A stretch of DNA of 16,548 bases from assembly GCA_021784975.1 (NCBI GenBank), contig JAJYGU010000247.1, positions 1-16,548 of the forward strand. Reading direction: 5' to 3'. Source of the DNA: Planctomycetota bacterium (GTDB taxonomy: Bacteria; Planctomycetota; Planctomycetia; Pirellulales; Thermoguttaceae). Below the pieces are notes generated by a model, which saw only the letters and a program-made list of their open reading frames with translations, was not told where the DNA came from and searched no databases. Shown here in pieces: positions 8,070-14,711 of the stretch. Made by a program: the position numbers and the translations under genes. The number at the start of each line of letters is the position of its first letter. Positions within the stretch are counted from its first letter, which is position 1.

Positions 8070-11000
8070 CTAGGAGAATCTGGCAAAGACCTCGTCCAGG
8101 GCCACGATGCGCCGCACGCCCAAGGGGAGGGTGGCGTTCATCAGATCGCCCGATTGATCGTCGCGGTAACCGAGTACGTGGCCCATTTCGTGCATGACGG
8201 CGGTGAGCAGATCAACCCGCCCGGCGGCCGCGGCGCCGGGGGCGGCGGCCAGCGTATCGGGACCGAGAGGCTCGGAAAACTCGGTGTTGTCGCCGGCCGT
8301 CGGATCGGCGAACCAGCCGTAGCCGGCGGCGTCGCGGTCGATGAAGATGGTCTTACCCACAGTTTCGCCGAGCATGCCGCCGGGCAAGTCGGCCAGTTGC
8401 ACGCTTACTCCGCCAAGGCCGGCCGTCGTCTGCGTGCCCAAGGCCGCCGTTAGCCGCCGTTGGGCCTCGGCGACGATCGGCGTCAGTTGACTGCTCTGAA
8501 GCGAGGCGGCCGCCGCCAGGGGCGGGTTGGCCGCGCTGACCAAAAGCGGCTCCACCGTAAAGGTGCCGCTGGCGCTGGTCGAAATCCCTTGGGCGTTGGT
8601 GGCGTTGATCACATAGCTGTGGCTGCCGGACGAGAGCGTGCTCATCACCCCGGCGTAATTGCCGGCGTACCGGTTGCCGTACGGCCCGTAGATGGGCAGG
8701 TAGCTGCCGTCGACGGCGATGGTGGTGATCCTCACTCCCACATTGTCGGTCACCGTCCAAGTGATGACCGGCGGGCTCTGCCAGGTGGCCACCACAATGT
8801 TGGAGATGGTCGGCCAGTCGCCCGCGCGGGCGGTGGTGGTGAAGGTTCCCGTGACGCTGGTCGAGGCCCCCTCGGCGTCGGTGGCCGCGATCACGTACTG
8901 GTGGACGCCATCGGGCAGCGCGCCCAGCAGACCGGCGAAGTTGCCCGCGTACTTGGTGCCGTACGGCCCGGCGATCAACAACGAAGCGCCGTCGACCGTC
9001 ATCGTCAACGAGGTGATGCCCGTGCTGTCGCTCGCCCGGCAGGTGATGACCGGCGGGCTTGCCGAACTGGCAACCACAATGCTGGAGATCGTGGGTCCCA
9101 CTGCGATCGTGCCGCTCAATTGCGAGCTGATGCCGAAGGAGTCGGTGGCGGTAATCGTATAGCTGTGGCTTCCCGCTGGCAGGCTCCCGAAGACCCCGGC
9201 GTAGTCCACGCCGCCCGACGGGTCGGCATAGGGTCCGTAGATCGTCCACACGGCGGCGCCATCGACGCTGAGGCTGGTGCCGGCCAGGCTGTAGGGACTT
9301 TGGAGGTTCCAGGTCATCAATCCCTGCGAGACGACCACCACAACGCTGGAAACGGTGGGGCCAGTGTCGTAGCGGACCGAATTATCGGTGCTGGTGGACG
9401 CGCTGTTGCCGTTGCCGGCCGCGTCTTGAACCACACCCGCGTCAATGCTGGCGATCACCAGGCCATTGCCGGTCATGCCGCTGACGGTCACGCTATAGGT
9501 CGTTCCGCTGCCGGTGACGACGGCCACCAACGTCCCCGGGGTCGTGCTGGCGCTGAGGTCCACCTCGCCGCCGTTGAAGTTCGTAACCGTTTCGCTGAAG
9601 ACGACGGCGAAACTGATCGAGGCGGCGTTGGTCGGGTCGGCCTGGCTGGCGGCCTTATTGATCGTGACCGTAAGCGGTGAAATCGTGGCCAGACCGGCGG
9701 AGAACTCCGAGGTATTGCCGTTGGGATCGGTGGCCGTGGCCGTGAACAATTCGCCGGCGGTGGTGGCTGCCGCAAGGGTAACGCTGAAATTGGCGACGCC
9801 GCTGCCCGAGGTGGTAACGCTGGTCGAGCCCAAGTATTGTTGTCCCTCGGCGTTTCCGGCCGCATCGGCCGAGGGGCTGGCGTAAAAGTCGAGGGTGAAG
9901 GTAGTGTTGGGCGTGCTGGTGAGGCTGCCGGAGACTTTCGTGGCCGAGCCGGCCTGCACGGAACTCAGCGTGGGCGGGTTCTGCGACCGGTTGCCGCCGT
10001 TTTGCAGGATGATCCCGGCGGCATTGGAATAGATCGCGTTGCCCTGGATGCGGTTGTCGATCGCGCCGCTGCCGGTGATCGTGACCCCGTTGCCGCTGTT
10101 GTCGGCGATTACGTTGCCGGCGACCACGGCGCCGGCGGCGTTGTCGACGTGGACGCCATCGCCGCCGTTGCCCACGGCCGCCGTCCCGCCGGCGTTGGCG
10201 CCGATGTAGTTGCCTTGCACCGTGTTCGAGGTGGATTGCGCCGCCGAGACGACCGTCACCGGGGTGGAGAACGACAACTGCAAACCGTTGATGGTGTAGG
10301 TGACTTTGATCATCGCACCCGTGGCCCCGCTGGCCGGAGTGCTGATGTTTCCCACGTAGCTCCCACCGCCCTGGTCCGTCAGCACGGTGCTCGTCCAGGT
10401 GGGCGTGGTCGGCTGGAGGTACGCCCGGAAGTCGCGGTCCGTGGGATTGGTAGCCTGCCAGAGCTGGACCTGAGTCGGGGCGGTCGAGGTGTTCAGAGTG
10501 ATGGTGTGCCCGTCGTTGCCGATCGACCATGTGTAGCTGGGCAGGTTTACTCCCTCCACGACGGCCGCGTAGAAGTTGGCGTCGTCTTGGACGGCGTCGG
10601 TGTTCAGACCATGGTCGGCATTCTCCACGTACCGCAGGTAGGTCGGCCCGTTCATGTCGTTGATGTAGAACAGGGCCGAGCCGGGCACGAAGAACTCGTC
10701 TTGGGTGCCGTCGAGGTAGAACTTGGGCACCGACATGGTGGCTCGGCCCTTGTAGGCCGCCGGATCGACGATCGCCAGCAGGTCTTGCCCCTGCGGCGTG
10801 TTGATTCGCGAGATCACGTTGTAGTGCAGATAGTCTTCCAGCTCGATGGTGTAGCCCTGGTCGATAGCGCTGGTCACCCCCTGGTAAAACTCGTGCTGAT
10901 ACTCCATCTGCTGCCCAAGATCGGAGAGGTCGGCCACCGCGGGGATCATGGCCACCACGCGGGCCTTGGGATCGACCGCCGTGGCCAACTGGGTGGTCCA

Positions 11001-13520
11001 ACCCCGCTTCGAGGCCCCGGTGAGGACAAAATGGCTGACCGAGACCTGGTTGCCGGTCAGACCCGGCACCACCGCCTGTACGGTGTCCATTGCCTTGATG
11101 ACGCTGTTGACCATCGGCAAGTAGGCGATCCAGTCGCTCTCGCCGGTGCGGAGATATTTGTCGAAACTGTAAGCGACGATCTGGTCCTCGGTATGGTCGA
11201 ACGGCTCGTCCACAAATTGCAGCGGCTCGTTGGGGACGTCCGGCAGGTACACGCTGACCGTCCCGGTCGCGACGGCCACCGCCGCCGTGGTGGAATCGGC
11301 GCTGGTGGGCGGGCTGGTGCTGGTGCTGCCGCCGCTGATATACAGGAAAGCCGTCGAGATGCTGGTGTTGAGGTTAGTCGGCACGATGACCTGCAGCCAG
11401 TGGTGCCACACCGGGTTGCTGTCGGAGTTGGTCAACACGTAGCCGTCCGGGTTCCAGGTCTGCGACACCATGTTGTAGATGTAGGCCGTGTAGCCGGCGC
11501 CGTTGATGGTGCTGACCAGCGTGTAGCTGTAGGAGGGATCGGGAGCGGCCACATAGGCGTCCAAAGCTGTGGGGGAGACGTTCTCCGGCGTGGCGGGAGT
11601 GACCACATTGCTCTGCGACAGGCCGGCTAGCTCGACCCCGCCGCCCAGGTTGCCGGAGATGATGTTCCGGTCGGCCACGTCGCCGCTGGCGCTGTCGGTG
11701 CCGATGCGGTTGTTGGCCGAATTGTTGGCCACCAGCACTCCGTAGCCGCCGTTGCCCAGCGGCGCGGCCCCGCTGGGGTCGGTGCCGATGAAGTTACCGA
11801 CAATCAGGTTGCCGCCGCCGTCGCCGATGGCGATCCCGTTCTTGGCAAACTGATCGATCACCAGTCCTTCGATGGTGCAGCCGCCGGAGGTGATCGACAG
11901 CCCGTTGGCCGATCCCGCCTGGGCGCCATCCAGCTCGATCAGCAGCACGGCGTTGTCGCCCGTGGTCAAGGTATTGGGGCTGGCGCCCGGCTGGCTATAG
12001 CCGTTGATGACCAGCGGATGATTAACGACCGGCAAGGCGGAGAGGAGCTGAATGACCTGCACGCCGCTGCCGGGGATGTTGAAGTCGATCTCGTTGGCTG
12101 CCGCGCCGCTGGCGTTGGCGTCGAGGATCGCCTGCCGCAGCGAGCCCGGCCCGCTGTCGTTGGTGTTGGTGACCACGGTAGTCGGCAGCGGGATGTCAGC
12201 CAGATCATAAATCAGCGAATCCGCCTTCGGGGTGCCGATACCGGTGACCAGGTCATAGCCCGGCCCGGCGCCGTAGCCGGGGTCGGAACCGGTGTTGTTG
12301 CCGCTGGTGATGTCGTGGAAGTCACTCGGTTTTTTCGCGTAAAGATCGTACAGATAGGGCAGCGTCTGGGTGGCACCGTCGAGCGAGGTCAGGCCGTGAT
12401 TGGCGCGGATTTCGTCGGCGATGGCCACCAGGGATGCCCATGCCGGGCAGGAAAAACTCGTGCCTCCCTCCTGAGTCCAAGGCGTCGAGCTGCCAAAGTC
12501 ATACGAGTCGTAGACTGGGACGCCGGTGTTCGGATCGGCATCGAAGGAGACGTCAGGGGTGGCTCGCATACCGTTGGCGCTAATGGTGCTGGACCCGTTG
12601 TGAATGATCAAACCTTGCTGGTAGCTCGGCTGGCTTTCGTAGACGCTCAATCCGCCGCCGCTGCCGGACCAGCCGGTCTCCGAGACGTACGTGCCGGAAC
12701 CGCTGAGGTTCAAGGTCGTTCCCCCCACGGCTACCACGTTGGGCGAGTTTGGCGGGTAGTCGGCGGGGGCGCCGCTATCGCCGCTGGCCGCCAGCCAGGT
12801 GATTCCATAGCCCGAAGGACTCGAAAAATAAGAGTCATAGGCGGTCTCGCCGCCGAACTCGTAGCCCGAGCCACCCCACCCCCAACTCATCGAGACCACC
12901 TCGGCCCCACAGCTTTTGGCATAGGTGAGCGGAACCGAGAGGTCGCTGTTGGGATCGGCCTCGATCAAGATGATCTTGGCCCCGGGAGCAATCGCGTGGG
13001 CCCACTCCACGTCCATGGAAATCTCGGCGGCCCAGCTTCCGTTTGCCGAGTTGGCGGTATCCGCCGGCGGGTAGTTGGTACCGCCATGCTCGTCGACTTT
13101 GGTGAAGAAGCCCGCCGGCTCGGGCAAGTTGTACATCAGGTCGAACTGATGCAGGTCGCTGGTGGCAAAATTGGCCGATGTGCTGGAGACCATGGCCGGA
13201 TCGTCATAAAAGTCGATAACGGCGATCGTCTCTCCGCTGCCGTCCTGGGCGACGCCCCCGTCGGTAATCAGATTGATGCCGTAGGCGGTTTTGATTTGAT
13301 CTGGCGTGTAACCGGTCGGCGATGCGGTGCCCGACGAGGCATCGGAACCCTTCGGATGGTAGATGAGGAAGTTGGTCTTGATGGGATCAAGGGCCGCGGA
13401 GACCACGCTCAGCAAGGTTCGCTGCTCGAGCATCTCGAGTCTCAAACGCCTTTCGCCGGTCCCCAGCTTGCGAGATTGCTTGAAATGCCGCCGTTGCCAA
13501 ACAGTTTTCACAGTCCTCAT
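8070..13520 (-). CDS. Giant multi-enzyme secreted protein: sedolisin + beta-helix/PqaA-like hydrolase + Ig repeats + metalloprotease-like C-terminus
   Basis: 1816 aa from ATG 13520 (GGGGGAG 6 nt upstream), preferred to the GTG at 13559. Residues 28-38 are a LEPR-XLL motif (LEMLEQRTLLS). A sedolisin/S53 domain covers about 60-440: E166 and D170 (WAAEISMDVEWAHAIAP), D248 (ASGDSGAP), S355 (GGTSFSCPAWAS) and the calcium-site segment YDLVTGIGTP. The S53 prodomain is absent. A beta-helix opens with TNTNDSGPGSLRQAI (about 447-637), is interrupted by a PqaA-like hydrolase (647-1092), and resumes (1093-1177). Next come beta-sandwich and Ig-like domains (1180-1385), three tandem repeats of about 90 aa (1387-1656), and a C-terminal domain with HEMGHVLGYRD (H1777, E1778, H1781, D1787), a metzincin-like zinc motif followed by DLM as a possible Met-turn. 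Extracellular degradation is the inferred role. Confidence 0.88.
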   Translation of the reverse strand: MRTVKTVWQRRHFKQSRKLGTGERRLRLEMLEQRTLLSVVSAALDPIKTNFLIYHPKGSDASSGTASPTGYTPDQIKTAYGINLITDGGVAQDGSGETIAVIDFYDDPAMVSSTSANFATSDLHQFDLMYNLPEPAGFFTKVDEHGGTNYPPADTANSANGSWAAEISMDVEWAHAIAPGAKIILIEADPNSDLSVPLTYAKSCGAEVVSMSWGWGGSGYEFGGETAYDSYFSSPSGYGITWLAASGDSGAPADYPPNSPNVVAVGGTTLNLSGSGTYVSETGWSGSGGGLSVYESQPSYQQGLIIHNGSSTISANGMRATPDVSFDADPNTGVPVYDSYDFGSSTPWTQEGGTSFSCPAWASLVAIADEIRANHGLTSLDGATQTLPYLYDLYAKKPSDFHDITSGNNTGSDPGYGAGPGYDLVTGIGTPKADSLIYDLADIPLPTTVVTNTNDSGPGSLRQAILDANASGAAANEIDFNIPGSGVQVIQLLSALPVVNHPLVINGYSQPGASPNTLTTGDNAVLLIELDGAQAGSANGLSITSGGCTIEGLVIDQFAKNGIAIGDGGGNLIVGNFIGTDPSGAAPLGNGGYGVLVANNSANNRIGTDSASGDVADRNIISGNLGGGVELAGLSQSNVVTPATPENVSPTALDAYVAAPDPSYSYTLVSTINGAGYTAYIYNMVSQTWNPDGYVLTNSDSNPVWHHWLQVIVPTNLNTSISTAFLYISGGSTSTSPPTSADSTTAAVAVATGTVSVYLPDVPNEPLQFVDEPFDHTEDQIVAYSFDKYLRTGESDWIAYLPMVNSVIKAMDTVQAVVPGLTGNQVSVSHFVLTGASKRGWTTQLATAVDPKARVVAMIPAVADLSDLGQQMEYQHEFYQGVTSAIDQGYTIELEDYLHYNVISRINTPQGQDLLAIVDPAAYKGRATMSVPKFYLDGTQDEFFVPGSALFYINDMNGPTYLRYVENADHGLNTDAVQDDANFYAAVVEGVNLPSYTWSIGNDGHTITLNTSTAPTQVQLWQATNPTDRDFRAYLQPTTPTWTSTVLTDQGGGSYVGNISTPASGATGAMIKVTYTINGLQLSFSTPVTVVSAAQSTSNTVQGNYIGANAGGTAAVGNGGDGVHVDNAAGAVVAGNVIADNSGNGVTITGSGAIDNRIQGNAIYSNAAGIILQNGGNRSQNPPTLSSVQAGSATKVSGSLTSTPNTTFTLDFYASPSADAAGNAEGQQYLGSTSVTTSGSGVANFSVTLAAATTAGELFTATATDPNGNTSEFSAGLATISPLTVTINKAASQADPTNAASISFAVVFSETVTNFNGGEVDLSASTTPGTLVAVVTGSGTTYSVTVSGMTGNGLVIASIDAGVVQDAAGNGNSASTSTDNSVRYDTGPTVSSVVVVVSQGLMTWNLQSPYSLAGTSLSVDGAAVWTIYGPYADPSGGVDYAGVFGSLPAGSHSYTITATDSFGISSQLSGTIAVGPTISSIVVASSASPPVITCRASDSTGITSLTMTVDGASLLIAGPYGTKYAGNFAGLLGALPDGVHQYVIAATDAEGASTSVTGTFTTTARAGDWPTISNIVVATWQSPPVITWTVTDNVGVRITTIAVDGSYLPIYGPYGNRYAGNYAGVMSTLSSGSHSYVINATNAQGISTSASGTFTVEPLLVSAANPPLAAAASLQSSQLTPIVAEAQRRLTAALGTQTTAGLGGVSVQLADLPGGMLGETVGKTIFIDRDAAGYGWFADPTAGDNTEFSEPLGPDTLAAAPGAAAAGRVDLLTAVMHEMGHVLGYRDDQSGDLMNATLPLGVRRIVALDEVFARFS
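8145..8550 (-). other. C-terminal metzincin-like domain of the giant protein
   Basis: Encodes roughly residues 1657-1791 plus the tail. VMHEMGHVLGYRDDQSGDLM gives HExxHxxGxxD with a Met shortly after, the zinc-ligand arrangement of metzincins that use Asp as third ligand. Upstream it has LPGGMLGETVGKTIFID and WF. Related C-termini recur in large planctomycete extracellular proteins (recalled family knowledge). Activity is not shown; it could be a structural or self-processing remnant. Confidence 0.6.
8551..9360 (-). repeat. Three tandem ~90-aa beta repeats in the giant protein
   Basis: Units at about 9360-9100, 9099-8815 and 8817-8551 (minus-strand order). Each begins PT(V/I)S(S/N)(V/I)VV, carries an IYGPY/IAGPYG...YAG(V/N) core, and ends GxHxYxIxATDxxGxSxxxxGT. 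Units 2 and 3 are closest to each other (SPPVIT, NFAG/NYAG). They are probably Ig-like spacers holding the C-terminal domain away from the catalytic domains. Confidence 0.75.
10250..11582 (-). other. PqaA-like (PhoPQ-activated pathogenicity-related) alpha/beta-hydrolase domain nested in the giant protein
   Basis: Residues about 647-1092. It starts TALDAYVAAPDPSYSY and shows the family landmarks SQTWNPDG, WHHWLQVIVP, FLYISGGS, PNEPLQF, AYSFDKYL, LPMVNSVIKAMD and GASKRGWTTQLA. The nucleophile elbow is S837 in G-A-S-K-R-G; D941 (DGTQDEFF) and H970 (NADHGL) complete a plausible catalytic triad. At about 445 aa it is close to a full-length stand-alone family member, not a fragment. It is bounded on both sides by beta-helix coils (SQSNVV on the left, STSNTVQGNYIG on the right). 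Confidence 0.82.
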
Positions 13521-13998
13521 GGACGACTCCCCCAGCCGACGTTGGAAAAATCCGCGCACGAATCCAGTACCGAACTGGCATCCACGTTATTCTGCGTATT
13601 TGACGTAGTTATCCTATCCGTGCAACGTGATATATCTTAACAATTAGGCATATCTTTTGAAAGCGGCACGAGCGACAATGCGGAGGTGTATGCCACTTGT
13701 GGCTATATTGCATATACACCATGTGGTTACGCGAGCACCAGGTTTAGGCCCCAAACAGTGTATTTTGCTGTCCGGGCGACCTGCGAAGACGCGAAGGCTT
13801 GGGGCGGTATCGAGGCCTTAAGGTACAAGGTACAATCGGGGCACAGTCTAGCCTCCAAAGCCAGCGAACAGTTGGAGTGCAGCGGTTCATTACCGCTCTT
13901 GTCGACCGCGGCCCAAAGAAAGTGATTGTGCCAACGCGAATCTCCGCCTTCCAAACGGCACTGCCGCCCACGCCTCTCCACCTCGCACCCCAGAAATC
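13521..13998. other. Divergent intergenic region, AT-rich in its left half
   Basis: 478 nt between divergently transcribed genes. 13585-13740 is noticeably AT-richer than its surroundings. For the minus gene a weak promoter candidate is TTGCAC (13620-13625) with TCAAAT (13598-13603), 16-nt spacer. A small palindrome CCAGT-5-ACTGG (13564-13578) would lie in its leader. On the plus side GGTGTAT (13685-13691) pairs with ATACACC (13714-13720) around an inner GCCAC-TT-GTGGC hairpin (13692-13703). From 13740 to 13998 no gene, promoter or RNA is convincingly seen; short frames on both strands have no recognisable product. Confidence 0.4.
13527..13533 (-). promoter_or_regulatory. Ribosome binding site deciding the start of the giant protein
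   Basis: On the minus strand GGGGGAG sits 6 nt before ATG 13520. No comparable site precedes the GTG at 13559, so the shorter start is chosen. Confidence 0.65.
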
Positions 13999-14709
13999 AT
14001 GCAAATCTCCGCCCTGCCCGTGCGGCTGGCCACCCCGGCGTTCGGCGCACTGTTATTCGCCTCTCTACTGGCAGGTGCCGTGCTTCCCGCCGAGGAATCG
14101 TCTCCTCGCTCAATGCTGCCGGGGTCGGTCGTGGCTCGTGCCGACTCCTGCCTTTCAGCCGTCAAGCAAAATGGCGGCGTAGTCTCCCTCTATGTCGATT
14201 GCCCGTGGACGGTTTACACCAAGGCATCGGTAGAAGTCCGCCTGCTGGTGCGCGACCAGCCGGAGCAGGTGCGCCCGCGGCCGACGTATTTCAGCGACTA
14301 TTATTTGAAGGGCGACACGTTGATGACCTTTGGCCAATGCTTGGAGGCGGGTTACGGCGTTGGCGTTGCCCGACACCTCAAGGTCGAGCACAGCATGCCG
14401 ACGCTCGACTTTCTGGGGCAGCGGAACTCGCTCGGCCGCCCTGCCGTCACCGTCGCATGGAAGAGACCGGAAGGGGAGGACAGCCAGGACAAGAGTCAGG
14501 AGGAACTGGCTTTGGCTTCCCAACGCGGTCCGTGGGCCGCCTTTTGCAGCTTGGAAGACTGGTCGGTCAGCCGGCATCGGCTTTGCCTCGACCTGCCGCC
14601 AGCCTACTTTGCCAAGCCGGGCACGCTGCTGGTCTGGTTCCTCCGCGGCGACACCATCCTCTGGGCGAAACGGCTCGACTGGAAAGGATACCCGAACCAC
14701 AAGGGTTGA
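13999..14709 (+). CDS. Secreted protein of unknown function
   Basis: 236 aa from ATG 13999, the first possible start after an in-frame stop; no good Shine-Dalgarno is visible. The N-terminus is a signal peptide: positively charged residue R9, hydrophobic stretch FGALLFASLLAGAVL (15-29), likely cleavage near A31. The mature part has five cysteines (51, 68, 114, 183, 196) and a beta-rich pattern: VVSLYVDCPWTVY, ASVEVRLLVRD and GTLLVWFLRGDTILWAKRLDW near the C-terminus. No catalytic motif or known family is recognised. The stop lies 2 nt before the next ATG, so it forms an operon with the propeller/toroid gene and may act with it at the cell envelope, which is an inference from position only. 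Confidence 0.75.
   Translation: MQISALPVRLATPAFGALLFASLLAGAVLPAEESSPRSMLPGSVVARADSCLSAVKQNGGVVSLYVDCPWTVYTKASVEVRLLVRDQPEQVRPRPTYFSDYYLKGDTLMTFGQCLEAGYGVGVARHLKVEHSMPTLDFLGQRNSLGRPAVTVAWKRPEGEDSQDKSQEELALASQRGPWAAFCSLEDWSVSRHRLCLDLPPAYFAKPGTLLVWFLRGDTILWAKRLDWKGYPNHKG
14701..14705 (+). promoter_or_regulatory. Ribosome binding site of the propeller gene inside the preceding gene's 3' end
   Basis: AAGGG, 6 nt before ATG 14712, lies within the last codons of the upstream gene, which suits translational coupling. Confidence 0.55.
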
Positions 14710-14711
14710 CC

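Noticed and set aside
9837..11630. 597-codon plus-strand frame opposite the PqaA-like domain
   Set aside because: The minus strand has a PqaA-like domain with catalytic residues; the plus translation is Arg/Gly/Val-rich without family features.
12018..13640. 540-codon plus-strand frame opposite the sedolisin domain
   Set aside because: Sedolisin catalytic motifs lie on the minus strand; the plus product is a shadow and would also run through the minus gene's RBS and leader.
13686..13925. 79-codon plus frame and overlapping minus frames (13727-13981) in the divergent intergenic region
   Set aside because: GTG start without RBS, no recognisable protein on either strand, and the start lies inside a palindrome. 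A decayed gene remnant cannot be excluded.
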